Of a DNA stretch of 64,000 bases, positions 1 to 8,462 are shown piece after piece. Every line of letters starts with the position of its first letter. Position 1 is the first letter of the stretch. Position numbers and translations under genes: made by a program. Origin of the DNA: Rhodococcus tukisamuensis NBRC 100609. GTDB lineage: Bacteria; Actinomycetota; Actinomycetes; Mycobacteriales; Mycobacteriaceae. Where the stretch lies: the NCBI RefSeq assembly GCF_001894985.1, contig NZ_BCXG01000024.1, forward strand, positions 1 through 64,000, in the 5' to 3' direction. Below the pieces are notes generated by a model. The model saw nothing but the letters and a program-made list of their open reading frames with translations, had not been told where the DNA came from and ran no database searches.

Positions 1-25
1 TTTCAGTGCAAGTGGTCTGGGCGAC

Positions 26-937
26 TCAGAAAGTGGGGTCGCCGATGATGCCGGCGCGCTCCATCTTTCGGACCGCCGGCCAGTAGTCCTGGACTGCGTA
101 GTGCTGGGTCGACCGGTTGTCCCAGATGGCGACGCTGTTAGGGGTCCATCGCCAGCGCACCTGGTACTCCGGGATCGAGGCCTGGCTGACCAGGTAGCGC
201 AGCAGGTCGCCGGCGCCGGGGGCGTAGTCGATTCCGCAGCGCACGTTGTCGAGGGTGTGGAAGTTGGTGAGGTGGGTGGTGAAGACGTTGACGAACAGGA
301 TCTTCTCGCCCGTCTCCGGGTGGGTGCGGACCACCGGGTGCTCGGGGTCTGGGAACCGCTCCTTGAGCTCGAGACGCTTCTCGATCGGCATGCGGGCGCC
401 GAACGTCGCCTCGATGCTGTGGCGCGCCCGCAGGTCCGCGATCTGCTCCTTGACGCGCTCGGGCAGCCGTTCGTAGGCCAGCGCCATGTTCACCCAGATG
501 GTGTCGCCGCCGACCTTCGGTCCCTCGACGCACCGGAGCACGGATCCCATCGGCGGGTTCTCACGCCAGGTGGCGTCACAGTGGAATGAGTTCTCGAAAC
601 GCTCAGGGGGACTGTCGAGGTCCTTGTAGATCCGGACCAGACCTGCGTGCTCCGGGTCGCTGCCAACAACCGGGTGATCCTCGAGCGGGCCGAACCGCTC
701 GGCCAATGCCACATGCTCGGCCCGACTCATGTCCTGATCGCGAAAGAAGAGCACCTTGTACTCGAGCAGCAGCGACTTCAGTTCGGCGAACAGATCGTCA
801 TCGCGAGAGACCTCGGCGAGATCGACCCCGCTCAGCTCCGCGCCGATGGAACAGGTGAGGGGCTCAACGGTGATAGACCGCGCCGAGGTGCGCTGATCGC
901 CCTGTCGCACGAGATCACTGTCAATTGTGGTGTTCAT
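26..937 (-). CDS. TauD/TfdA family Fe(II)/2-oxoglutarate-dependent dioxygenase
   Basis: A 303-residue cytoplasmic oxygenase of the family that couples 2-oxoglutarate decarboxylation to substrate hydroxylation (taurine, alkyl sulfates, aryloxyalkanoates). The metal triad is visible: HxD in FHCDATW, the distal His in STQHYAV, and the 2-oxoglutarate-binding Arg in RKMERAGI near the C-terminus. Length is normal for TauD. An in-frame ATG exists at 949, but GGAG lies 6 nt before the ATG at 937, so 937 is chosen. It lies 93 bp downstream of a reductase gene on the same strand, suggesting one catabolic operon with the genes up to 3147. The substrate cannot be told from sequence. Confidence 0.88.
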   Translation of the reverse strand: MNTTIDSDLVRQGDQRTSARSITVEPLTCSIGAELSGVDLAEVSRDDDLFAELKSLLLEYKVLFFRDQDMSRAEHVALAERFGPLEDHPVVGSDPEHAGLVRIYKDLDSPPERFENSFHCDATWRENPPMGSVLRCVEGPKVGGDTIWVNMALAYERLPERVKEQIADLRARHSIEATFGARMPIEKRLELKERFPDPEHPVVRTHPETGEKILFVNVFTTHLTNFHTLDNVRCGIDYAPGAGDLLRYLVSQASIPEYQVRWRWTPNSVAIWDNRSTQHYAVQDYWPAVRKMERAGIIGDPTF

Positions 938-1030
938 GGCGTACTCCATTGCTGGCTGGGTCCGTTGGCAACCGGCCTGAAAGAACCTCGGCGAGCTACC
1001 ACGTGTGAACGGACGAACTGGGAGAGACGA

Positions 1031-2005
1031 TTAGAGGGTGAAGACCGAAGATCCGGTGGTGCGCCCGGACTCGAGGTCGGTGTGCGCACGCACCGCGTCG
1101 TCGAGCTCGTAGCGCTGGTTGATCTCGATCGAGATCCGGCCCGCCGCAACGTGTCCGAACAACTCGGCTGACAGCGCGGCCTTCTCTGCGGGGTCCGCGA
1201 TGTAGTCCGCAAGCGCCGGCCGGGTCACGTAGATCGAACCGTTGAGGGCGAGCTGGTGCGCATCGATCGGCGGGATCGGGCCGGAGGCGGTGCCGAAGCA
1301 CGCCAGCAGTCCACGCCGAGCAACCGACTTCAGAGAGCTTTCGAACGTGGCGGCCCCGATGCTGTCGAACACCACAGAGGCGCCCTTGCCATCCGTGAGA
1401 TCGCGGACTCGACTGGCAACATCCTCGCGCGTGTAGATGATCACCTCGTCGCACCCGTGCGCTCGGGCAACCTCTGCCTTCTGGTCGCTCGACACCGACC
1501 CGATTACCCGCAGTCCGAGGATCTTGGCCCACTGCAGGAAGATCAGTCCGACCCCGCCCGCGGCCGCGTGCAACAGCACGGTCTGTCCGGCCTTCAGATC
1601 CCAGATTCGCGTCATGAGATACGACGTCGTCAGTCCGCGCATTGTCATCGCCGCGGCGGTCTCGAAAGGGATGGCGTCTGGCAGGGCGATCAGGTGCTTC
1701 GCCGGCATGACTCGCTCTGTGCTGTATGCGCCGAGGGGGCTGCCGGTGTATGTGACCCGGTCGCCCGGCTGGAAGCCGTCGACTCCCTCCCCGACCGCCT
1801 CGACGACTCCGGCCGCCTCGACACCCATTCCCGCCGGCAGCGCGGCCGGATAGAAGCCGGTGCGGTAGTAGATATCCGCGAAGTTCAGGCCCACCGCTCC
1901 GTGCCGCACGCGGACCTCGCCGGGGCCGGGATCGCCGACCTCGACGGATTCCAGCTTGAGGACCTCGGGTCCACCGATCTCGTAGTAGCGGATGGCCTTG
2001 GCCAT
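1031..2005 (-). CDS. Zinc-independent NADPH:quinone oxidoreductase-like (MDR family)
   Basis: A 324-residue medium-chain reductase. The N-terminal GroES-like domain (GPEVLKLESVEVG; LNFADIYYRTG) and the Rossmann domain with the nucleotide-binding stretch AAAGGVG (about residue 147) are typical of the quinone oxidoreductase/zeta-crystallin branch. The Cys and His residues that hold zinc in alcohol dehydrogenases are absent. GAAGGAGA precedes the ATG. It lies between two TauD-like genes on the same strand and probably reduces an alpha,beta-unsaturated ketone or quinone intermediate of the same pathway; the substrate is unknown. Confidence 0.9.
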   Translation of the reverse strand: MAKAIRYYEIGGPEVLKLESVEVGDPGPGEVRVRHGAVGLNFADIYYRTGFYPAALPAGMGVEAAGVVEAVGEGVDGFQPGDRVTYTGSPLGAYSTERVMPAKHLIALPDAIPFETAAAMTMRGLTTSYLMTRIWDLKAGQTVLLHAAAGGVGLIFLQWAKILGLRVIGSVSSDQKAEVARAHGCDEVIIYTREDVASRVRDLTDGKGASVVFDSIGAATFESSLKSVARRGLLACFGTASGPIPPIDAHQLALNGSIYVTRPALADYIADPAEKAALSAELFGHVAAGRISIEINQRYELDDAVRAHTDLESGRTTGSSVFTL

Positions 2006-2109
2006 GTGATTCTCCTTCGTGCTTCAGCCGTTGCCGACACAGGGCGCGGCGACGGTCGGTGTTGTTTCGCAATAGCCGGAATGTGCTCTGGTGCTGTGCG
2101 CCAGCCCCG

Positions 2110-3147
2110 TCAGGACTGAACGGTCGACTGCCCTGGACGCAGTGGCCGACCGATGTGAGAAGGCATGACCACATCGCGAGGAGTCACCCCACCGCGACCG
2201 CCTCGGCCGTCGGGCCAGATGAAGTTCGGAGGCAACGCGCGTCCGTCGCGGAGGGTCAGCCAGAGCCGGAACAAGTCCGTGGCCGTCCGGTCGTGTGGCC
2301 CGCGTCGGGTCTGCGCATGCAGTACCGCGTAGTTGTTGAACAGGTGGATGTCGCCGGGCCGGATCTCGACCTCGAACCGCAACCGTGCTGAGTCGAGTCG
2401 CTGGTCGATGAGGTCGAACAGCTCGAAGTCCTCGGGCTCGAGCTTCGGTATATCCGAAAACCGTTGTGCAGAAACAGTATCTTGTCGGGAGTAGCGGATA
2501 CTTAGTTTGCCATCGAACCAGCATGCCAATGGTGCCGCGCGGTAAGGCAGCTCTTCGGGAAGGTGCTCTCCTCGGCGGTCCAGGTAGTAGGTTCCGAACA
2601 TGCGCTCGGCGAGCTTTGGCCAGCCGGCGAGAATCTCATTGAAGACCTCGGTGGAACTGACCACGACGGACTGACCTCCTGACTGCAGGCCGAGCACCGC
2701 AGTGATATCGGATCCGTCGGACGTGAGTTGTGCCGTGCCCGCGGTAGTCGGCCGCACGCGGTCAACCATGTGGCCGTAGGCATCTTGTGATACCGCGATG
2801 CCGAGGTGCTGACCGATTCCCCACAGGATTGTCCGGAGGTCGGACTCGCTGTAACGCTCGGTCGGGAGACCCCGGATGACTCCGAACCCGTAGCCATCGT
2901 CGAGATCCGTCGCCAACTGGTGCAGTCGCGCGGCCAAGTGGGGGAGCGGAAAGTGCTCAGCCCGCAGTTTGAGGACGGGTAGACCGCACGACCTGGAATG
3001 ATTCAGCGCGGAGTCAACTTCGGCGACATCCGATGACGTCAGCCGCAAACGCCAGCCAGTGGAGCCGGCGATGTCGCTGGCGCGCCAGGCAGGACGTTGC
3101 TGCAGAGCGCCGGGCGAGGAAGCACAGATCCCGAGTTGTCCATACAT
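2110..3147 (-). CDS. TauD/TfdA-like protein with a substituted metal-binding His
   Basis: A 345-residue protein of the TauD-like group seen next to clavaminate-synthase-type enzymes. The core matches in order: EVFNEIL, the distal-His segment FNNYAVLHAQT, and the Arg segment RLWLTLRDGR near the C-terminus. Where relatives have F-H-T-D-G as the HxD metal site, this protein reads L-T-S-D-G, so the first metal ligand is Thr (codon ACG). It may be inactive, bind metal differently, or carry out altered chemistry. It is the first gene of the leftward cluster, divergent from the AraC-type regulator. Confidence 0.75.
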   Translation of the reverse strand: MYGQLGICASSPGALQQRPAWRASDIAGSTGWRLRLTSSDVAEVDSALNHSRSCGLPVLKLRAEHFPLPHLAARLHQLATDLDDGYGFGVIRGLPTERYSESDLRTILWGIGQHLGIAVSQDAYGHMVDRVRPTTAGTAQLTSDGSDITAVLGLQSGGQSVVVSSTEVFNEILAGWPKLAERMFGTYYLDRRGEHLPEELPYRAAPLACWFDGKLSIRYSRQDTVSAQRFSDIPKLEPEDFELFDLIDQRLDSARLRFEVEIRPGDIHLFNNYAVLHAQTRRGPHDRTATDLFRLWLTLRDGRALPPNFIWPDGRGGRGGVTPRDVVMPSHIGRPLRPGQSTVQS

Positions 3148-3267
3148 CGTTTTTCCTTCCTGGCGAGTGCAGTCTGTGATGTAAACGACACTAGGTAGGA
3201 GCTTCGGTTAGCGCTTACCCTGACGGGCGGATGACTTTACAATTTGGGCACCAGGGAGGGTGTTGAC
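3148..3267. promoter_or_regulatory. Divergent intergenic region between TauD-like gene and AraC-type regulator
   Basis: This 120-bp gap holds the start regions of two divergent genes and is noticeably more AT-rich than its surroundings. The regulator probably binds here to control the leftward cluster, the usual arrangement for AraC-family activators. A GGAGGG ribosome site for the regulator lies at its right edge. I cannot point to a specific operator. Confidence 0.5.
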
Positions 3268-4290
3268 GTGAAACCCCTAGCTCGCTACGCAACGCTGAAC
3301 GGCTACCTCGAGGTGTGTCGAACGGTGGGGATCGAGCCACGGCCGCTGATGACCAGCATGGGCATCGACGCCGCGGGCCTGGGGATGCAGGATCGATGGG
3401 TCTCCGCTGCGGCGATTGCAAGACTTCTCGAGCTGTCCGCTGTCAGGTCCGGGCACGATGACTTCGGGCTGTTACTGGCAGAACAACGCCAGTTCTCGAG
3501 TCTCGGTCCGCTCAGCCTGGTAGTCCGGGACGAACCAAATGTTCGAAGCGCGATGCGAATCCTTTCCCGCTACAACCACGTGTACAACGAGGCGCTGCGG
3601 GCGCAGGTCTTTGAGGCAAGTGACGTGACGACGGTGCGCATCGACGCGGATCTGGGGGAGCCCATCGAAGCCCGGCAATTCGTTGAACTCGCGGTGGCCG
3701 CGCTGTTCAGGTTGCTGCGTAGCTTCATCGGCGCACGCTGGCAGCCACTCGCAGTGTGCCTTCCCCACTCTGCTCCCGCGGACACGAGTACTCACCGGCG
3801 GATCTTCGGCGCGGTAGTCAACTTCGATCACGACTTTGCTGGAATCGTCATCGAGACACGCGATCTCGATTCGCCGAACCGGATGTCGAATCCGGCGCTT
3901 CGCCAGTACACGCATAGGGTCCTCGACTCGTTCGCAGATCCCCGAGACGTGAGCGTTGCTCATCGAGTCCGTGAATCAATCGAGATCCTGCTACCGACCG
4001 GGCGGTGCAGCGCTGAACTCGTCGCGCGCAGTCTGGGCACGGACCGGCGGTCGCTGCACCGGCGCCTGGCCGAAACCGGCCAGACCTACTCAACGATCCT
4101 GAACTCGGCACGTACCGAACTTGCTGAACGGATGGTCGGCCGGACCGGCGTCAGTCTCACCGAGATCGCCGATCTTCTTGCCTTTTCTGCACCGAGTAGC
4201 TTCTCGCGATGGTTCCACGAACAATTCGGGTGCAGTCCCACGCAATGGCGTATTCAAGCCGGGACTGCTTCAGGTTCGGTTGACACCTGA
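3268..4290 (+). CDS. AraC family transcriptional regulator (Arabinose_bd/OruR type)
   Basis: A 340-residue regulator. The N-terminal two thirds match the arabinose-binding-like sensor domain of OruR-type regulators (LNGYLEVCRTVGIEP; FGLLLAEQRQFSSLGPL). The C-terminal 85 residues form the double helix-turn-helix DNA-binding domain (SAELVARSLGTDRRSLHRRL and LTEIADLLAFSAPSSFSRWF). The GTG at 3268 is preferred over the upstream ATG at 3244 because GGAGGG lies 7 nt ahead of it. It faces away from the oxygenase/reductase cluster and probably controls it. Confidence 0.9.
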   Translation: MKPLARYATLNGYLEVCRTVGIEPRPLMTSMGIDAAGLGMQDRWVSAAAIARLLELSAVRSGHDDFGLLLAEQRQFSSLGPLSLVVRDEPNVRSAMRILSRYNHVYNEALRAQVFEASDVTTVRIDADLGEPIEARQFVELAVAALFRLLRSFIGARWQPLAVCLPHSAPADTSTHRRIFGAVVNFDHDFAGIVIETRDLDSPNRMSNPALRQYTHRVLDSFADPRDVSVAHRVRESIEILLPTGRCSAELVARSLGTDRRSLHRRLAETGQTYSTILNSARTELAERMVGRTGVSLTEIADLLAFSAPSSFSRWFHEQFGCSPTQWRIQAGTASGSVDT

Positions 4291-4480
4291 CCTGCGGTCG
4301 GTACGATCGTCCACTGCGATCGCGGCAGCCAGTTCCGATTTAGGAGGTTCGTACTCGAACTGTCCCGCAACTGATTACAGGGTTCCATGGGGAGGTGCGG
4401 CGCGTGTATAGACATTGCTGCGGTGGAGTCCTTTTCGCGATCTCGCATAGGAACGTCCGGGATGGGCAAACCGGGCCACT

Positions 4481-4606
4481 CGGGAGCAACTGCGTCTGGC
4501 GATCGTGATCTGGATCGGGCAGACCTATCACCGCAGGCGCCGGCACCTCGGAATGCTCACGCCAGTCGAGCTTGAGACAATCAACCAAGCCGCACACGCG
4601 GTTTGA
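4481..4606 (+). pseudogene. IS3-type transposase, C-terminal scar
   Basis: Forty-one codons and a stop that read as the end of an IS3-family integrase (REQLRLAIVIWIGQTYHRRR, then HLGMLTPVELETINQAA). The tail motif YHRRRRHLG...LTPVE is diagnostic of this group. No start or upstream catalytic part remains. The preceding 190 bp after the AraC-type gene hold nothing recognisable. Confidence 0.75.
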
Positions 4607-4658
4607 AGCACCCAACCTCACGAGTTGACCGAAGTGGGGGCACCACCTCGGTCGAGAA

Positions 4659-5657
4659 CTAGGCGTCGTGAGCCAGGCCAACATCCGGTGAGGACTTCGG
4701 TTCGAGCGTGTTCGATTCGGCCCACCATTCCTCGGCCCGAGAACGGATCGCCGCCTTGATGTCGTCCTGTTCGAGCGGAACGAGGATTGTCGTCGTGGTG
4801 CGTCCGATGTTGCCCATCGAGCCGCCGATGAGGTGGACCTTGTCGGGCCCGATGACGTACCTATCGTGGATTGTCCGCTTTGGGGCCTGCCTCAGCTCAA
4901 CATGCTGGTACCCAGGTGTCGATATCAGGACTCGCAACTCAATGACTTCTCGCGGCTTGAGATTTGGCCCGACCAGCACGCGGGCGGTCTGTGTGAACTC
5001 GACGATCTGCATAAGCTCGGGCGCGTGCAGGTATGGATCGATGATCAGGCACTCGCCCTGTTCCCCGATCGCACCGAGCAGCCTTCCCCATGCCAGCGCA
5101 TCACCAGCATCAAGGACTAGCGGTTGGAGGTCATCGTTGCCGCTTACCTCCATCTCGTGAGCGCGGAGGAGCGCCAGGCCGAGCGGCGTGAGGGACATGC
5201 CTTTATCGGCCTTCTTGGTCAGCCAGCCGAGGCGGCGGAGTTGTTTCACCGTGTTTTCGGGTGGGCCATCAGGTGCATACAAGGCTGGCTTGCCTGGCGT
5301 AGACGGCGTGCTTACCACAGACGTGAAGACCGAATGAAAGCCCTCCAACGGCCTATTCATTCGAGCTATCGCCTCAGTCGCCGACATCATCTCAGGAAAG
5401 ATGTTGCTGGCCATCGCGAATGCGCCGATGTTGTCCCGTGCCGAGCCGCCTAGGCCACCGAAGATGGCAGCTTCAGCTAACCCTGGAATTCCGGGATTCG
5501 CAGGGACTGCAGGGCGAATGAGCGCGCCCTTCTCGCCGGGAAGAGGACTCGGTCGATCGAGCCACTCAAGGACATTTCGAGCCGTTGGGTTGTGTCCTCC
5601 CAAGTTTGCGGCCCGAATAAACGTCAGCGCGCGGTGCTGCTTGTCGTCGATGATCAC
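4659..5657 (-). CDS. Hypothetical protein with winged-helix-like middle and degenerate PLD-like C-terminus
   Basis: A 332-residue protein. The middle (TVKQLRRLGWLTKKADKG, LTPLGLALL) looks like a winged-helix unit. The C-terminal third has a single phospholipase-D-like half-motif: IHDRYVIGPD then GGSMGNIG, close to the H-D-R-x-x-x-x-x-D ... GGS pattern of PLD-like phage-conflict effectors. Only one half-site is present, so activity would require dimerisation or may be lost. The GTG at 5657 is the only plausible start after an in-frame stop; no clear ribosome site is seen. No operon partners. Confidence 0.6.
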   Translation of the reverse strand: MIIDDKQHRALTFIRAANLGGHNPTARNVLEWLDRPSPLPGEKGALIRPAVPANPGIPGLAEAAIFGGLGGSARDNIGAFAMASNIFPEMMSATEAIARMNRPLEGFHSVFTSVVSTPSTPGKPALYAPDGPPENTVKQLRRLGWLTKKADKGMSLTPLGLALLRAHEMEVSGNDDLQPLVLDAGDALAWGRLLGAIGEQGECLIIDPYLHAPELMQIVEFTQTARVLVGPNLKPREVIELRVLISTPGYQHVELRQAPKRTIHDRYVIGPDKVHLIGGSMGNIGRTTTTILVPLEQDDIKAAIRSRAEEWWAESNTLEPKSSPDVGLAHDA

Positions 5658-6330
5658 GAGGACAATGTCGCACAGACCTGGGCGGACTCCCTGGTACGGC
5701 TGTCAACGTCCATTGCGGAGCACGCTCAGGGGGCTGCCGCGCGACCCCGAAAACCGGCCTTCAATCACACCTGGAACGACAGGTTCGGACAGTCGTGCGT
5801 TCGCGAAGTCGATTATTGCCAGGGCTCTAAGAGATCATCCGTCGCCCCCGATATGTGCCGAGTCCCTGATCGGTTGACAGCGCAGCACTGTCGCAGTCGG
5901 TAAGCGGCGGGCTTTGTACGTAGACGTGCCTGGAGTTCGATGAGCCTCTGGCGTGGCGGGGCATCGAGTGTCGGGGGTCGCGATGGAAGGTCGACCATTG
6001 TCGGCCCGTGGTGCAACGTCGGCGGGTAGGGGGCACCGCCCCTGACTCGGCGCCCCGCTCTTCACCAAGCCCAACAACGTCGGTGGCCCTCCGCTGGCGT
6101 TGTGAACCGCGCCGTACCACCCCTGGCACCGCGCTTCGGGTAATCCGCAGCAGTAGTTCTTGCGGGCCCGCTCGATCAATTTTAGTCGCGAATCGATGTG
6201 GTGGGGAGCCCCGAAGATTGCCGTTGAACTGCCCTGGGTGGTCAGCTTGTGCACGCCGTTTGGCGGCTCGCCATCTGCCGCTCGTCGAGAAGGTCTACAA
6301 CGCGAAATATCGACTACCGTAGGTGGTAAC
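5658..6330. other. Gene-poor stretch left of cassette 1
   Basis: No convincing gene. A segment near 6075-6180 (GGCCCTCCGCTGGCG and flanks) resembles 55338-55440, the equivalent position left of cassette 3, so part of this stretch seems to belong to the cassette's left flank. Open frames here are not supported by codon use or start signals. Confidence 0.5.
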
Positions 6331-6588
6331 ACCACCTGAATTCCACCCCCCTTGTTCTGCACCCACGCAGAACAAGGATCGTCGTGTGTTTACGCCAGGG
6401 TGGTGATCGATAGTCGCATCTGAAACCTCGAAGGACACCGAGGTCCATTCGGTGCCCTTGCGGAAATCGTCAGCCAGGATCCTGCGGGATCATCTGTGAT
6501 TCATGAGGTTGTGACCACTCATGACAATACTCCTCTGCGCCCTGACCGGGCCAGAACGTTCACAGCGCACTATGCGTGGCGGTGATCG
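6331..6588 (+). promoter_or_regulatory. Structured leader of recombination cassette 1
   Basis: Conserved in position and layout with the leaders at 40655 and 55570. In order: ACCACCT; a hairpin (CTTGTTCTGC, 6-nt loop, GCAGAACAAG, 6351-6376); GGTGGTGATC, which could pair with the ACCACC; a second hairpin (AAGGACACCGA with TCGGTGCCCTT, 6431-6459); and a block with CATGAG and CTCATG repeats ending in ACTCCTCTGCGCCC. It may be a left element end, a promoter/operator region or an RNA leader. The sequence supports conservation and pairing, not a specific function. Confidence 0.6.
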
Positions 6589-6591
6589 GTG

Positions 6592-7533
6592 ATGGCTGCG
6601 TATCGGCGCCGCACCGACGATCCAGAGTCGATCGCGGCATGCATCCAAGATTTCGAACCACGCTCGGTCGACCCCGACTCGTGGTCGGCGGTCGAGCCGT
6701 GGGTGCGGGAGACGGTCGAACTGTCCAGCCCACGGCTGCACAGTGAGGCCGCCAGCTCGTTGCGGGCCCTGTCACGGTTCGCGGCGTGGGTAGTCGACGT
6801 GGGCCTCACCCTCGACCGCGAGGCCGTCCTGACACCGGAGGTGCTCGAGCGATATCGGCTGTCCGGGATACGCCAGTTGGCGCCGACGTCGAGGTCGACG
6901 GAGGTGTCGCGGTTACGGCGGATCGCCCGGGAGGTGACCCGTCGGGCGCCGTGGCCGGCGGACGACCAGCGTGCGCCGCGGCAGGGACTGTCGCCGCCGT
7001 ACACAGACGAGCAGGTCGACGCCTACTGGGCGGCCGCGAGCGCACAGAACGGGCCGTTCCGGGTGCAGGCAATGAGAGCCACGCTGGCGCTGACCCTCGG
7101 GGTCGGGGCCCGGGCAAGGGAACTGTTCTCGATCACGAGAGCCGACATAGTCGAGGTCGGGGGAGTGCGGGCGGTGCGTCTCGGGGCCGGGCCGGAGGGA
7201 AGGGTCGTTCCGGTTCGGGCCCAGTGGGTGGAAGGACTTGACGAGGTGGCTGCCGGTGCGGGGTCGGGGCCGTTGGTGGCTTCGCGCCGCACGGGCCGTG
7301 ATCAGGCGGCTGCGTTGCTCGCGTCGTTCGAGTATCCGGTGGGGGTTCCGAGGTTGATGGTGCCTCGCCTGCGGTCGACGTGGCTGACCGGGGTGTTGTC
7401 CGATTGTGGTGTCGCGGAGATCTTCTCGGCCGCAGGGATCGTGAGTGGGAAGGCCTTCTCGGACCTTCTTCCGTATCTGCCTGCGCCGCAGGTCGGTTCG
7501 CTGAGCTGGCGGCGGTTGGGAGGGCAGCAATGA
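6592..7533 (+). CDS. Cassette 1 protein A: tyrosine-recombinase-like protein
   Basis: A 313-residue protein with a core-binding-like N-terminal half and a recombinase-like C-terminal half. The arm-I Arg is in LGVGARARELF, and the second Arg in VPRLRSTWL. Where active enzymes have His before this Arg, Pro is found, and the LGH motif reads AAGIV. A Tyr in FSDLLPYLP lies 34 residues after the second Arg, close to nucleophile spacing (31-33), and is kept in all three copies. GTG and ATG starts are adjacent (6589, 6592). The stop overlaps the B start in ATGA, so the genes are translationally coupled. Confidence 0.8.
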   Translation: MAAYRRRTDDPESIAACIQDFEPRSVDPDSWSAVEPWVRETVELSSPRLHSEAASSLRALSRFAAWVVDVGLTLDREAVLTPEVLERYRLSGIRQLAPTSRSTEVSRLRRIAREVTRRAPWPADDQRAPRQGLSPPYTDEQVDAYWAAASAQNGPFRVQAMRATLALTLGVGARARELFSITRADIVEVGGVRAVRLGAGPEGRVVPVRAQWVEGLDEVAAGAGSGPLVASRRTGRDQAAALLASFEYPVGVPRLMVPRLRSTWLTGVLSDCGVAEIFSAAGIVSGKAFSDLLPYLPAPQVGSLSWRRLGGQQ

Positions 7534-8462
7534 TGGCGCCTCGGACTCCGGAGGAGATAATCGAGCTGTACACCCCGCACATGCCGGAACACGAGTGGGA
7601 GGAGATCGGGCCGTTCGTGCGGGACGTCGTCCGGCGGGGATTCGCGCCGACGCAGGTGGCTCAGGTCGCGACGGGCCGAATCGGGATCGTGACGTCGCTG
7701 GTGCGGTGGGCGCTCGAACAAGGTCTGCCGCTCGACGTCGAGCAGATCTTTCATCCGGCGACGGTGAACAGGTATGCCGTCACCATCGGCGGGTTGTCGG
7801 ACGCGACGCGCTGTACGCGGCGTTCCACTTTGACGACACTGTCGCGGCGCATCACTCGGACGGCTCCGTGGGAGCCACCCCGTGAAGTGTTGCGTTATCC
7901 CCGCTCGACGGTGCCGTACTCGGGAACACAAGTCTCGCAACTGTTGTGGTGGGCGCCGCGGCAGCGGAGCACGGTGCGCCAGCAGGGTCTTGCCGCGGCT
8001 GTGGCGCTCGGCGTCGGTGCGGGGTTGCGTGGCACCGAGATGTTGGGTGTCCGAGCCTCGGACGTCCGGCGGCGTGGTGAGCATGTGATCGTCGCCGTAC
8101 GGGGACCGAGAGCGCGGCAGGTTCCGGTCCGGCCAGAGTATGCCGCCGCGGTGCTCGACGCGGCCGAGCAGGCGGGTGGCGGTCACCTGTTCCGGGACCC
8201 GGTGCCCCGCGTCGAGTTCGTGGGGCTCCTCCTGGGGAGGTGCGAGGTCCCTGCCGGGCTGGAACCGGTGACGGCGTCGCGGCTGCGGTTGACGTGGGAG
8301 GTTGCCATGGTGCAGGCCCTTCCGCTGCCGGTGTTCATGAGGATGTCGGGGCTGACGAATACCAACAGGCTCAGCGACATTCTTGATGGCATCACGCAGA
8401 GGAAGCGGCGGTGGTGGACGAGCGCAGAGCTCGATGCCCTCGCGGAGGCGGTGCCGTGGTGA
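7530..8462 (+). CDS. Cassette 1 protein B: tyrosine-recombinase-like protein without nucleophile
   Basis: A 310-residue protein, second in the coupled A-B-C operon, with GGGAGGG just before its start. Its C-terminal half has the arm-I Arg in GAGLRGTEML and the second Arg in ASRLRLTWE. No Tyr occurs at the nucleophile distance after the second Arg or anywhere to the C-terminus, so it cannot cleave DNA on its own in the usual way. It probably binds one arm of the recombination site or supplies active-site residues to protein A. The last codons overlap the start of C. Confidence 0.8.
   Translation: MMAPRTPEEIIELYTPHMPEHEWEEIGPFVRDVVRRGFAPTQVAQVATGRIGIVTSLVRWALEQGLPLDVEQIFHPATVNRYAVTIGGLSDATRCTRRSTLTTLSRRITRTAPWEPPREVLRYPRSTVPYSGTQVSQLLWWAPRQRSTVRQQGLAAAVALGVGAGLRGTEMLGVRASDVRRRGEHVIVAVRGPRARQVPVRPEYAAAVLDAAEQAGGGHLFRDPVPRVEFVGLLLGRCEVPAGLEPVTASRLRLTWEVAMVQALPLPVFMRMSGLTNTNRLSDILDGITQRKRRWWTSAELDALAEAVPW

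Noticed and set aside
1256-2119. A 287-codon forward frame opposite the quinone oxidoreductase
   Set aside because: Shadow of the reductase gene; no start signals or recognisable domain.
5835-6362. A 175-codon minus-strand frame left of cassette 1
   Set aside because: Covers the conserved leader hairpin, has no domain and no ribosome site.
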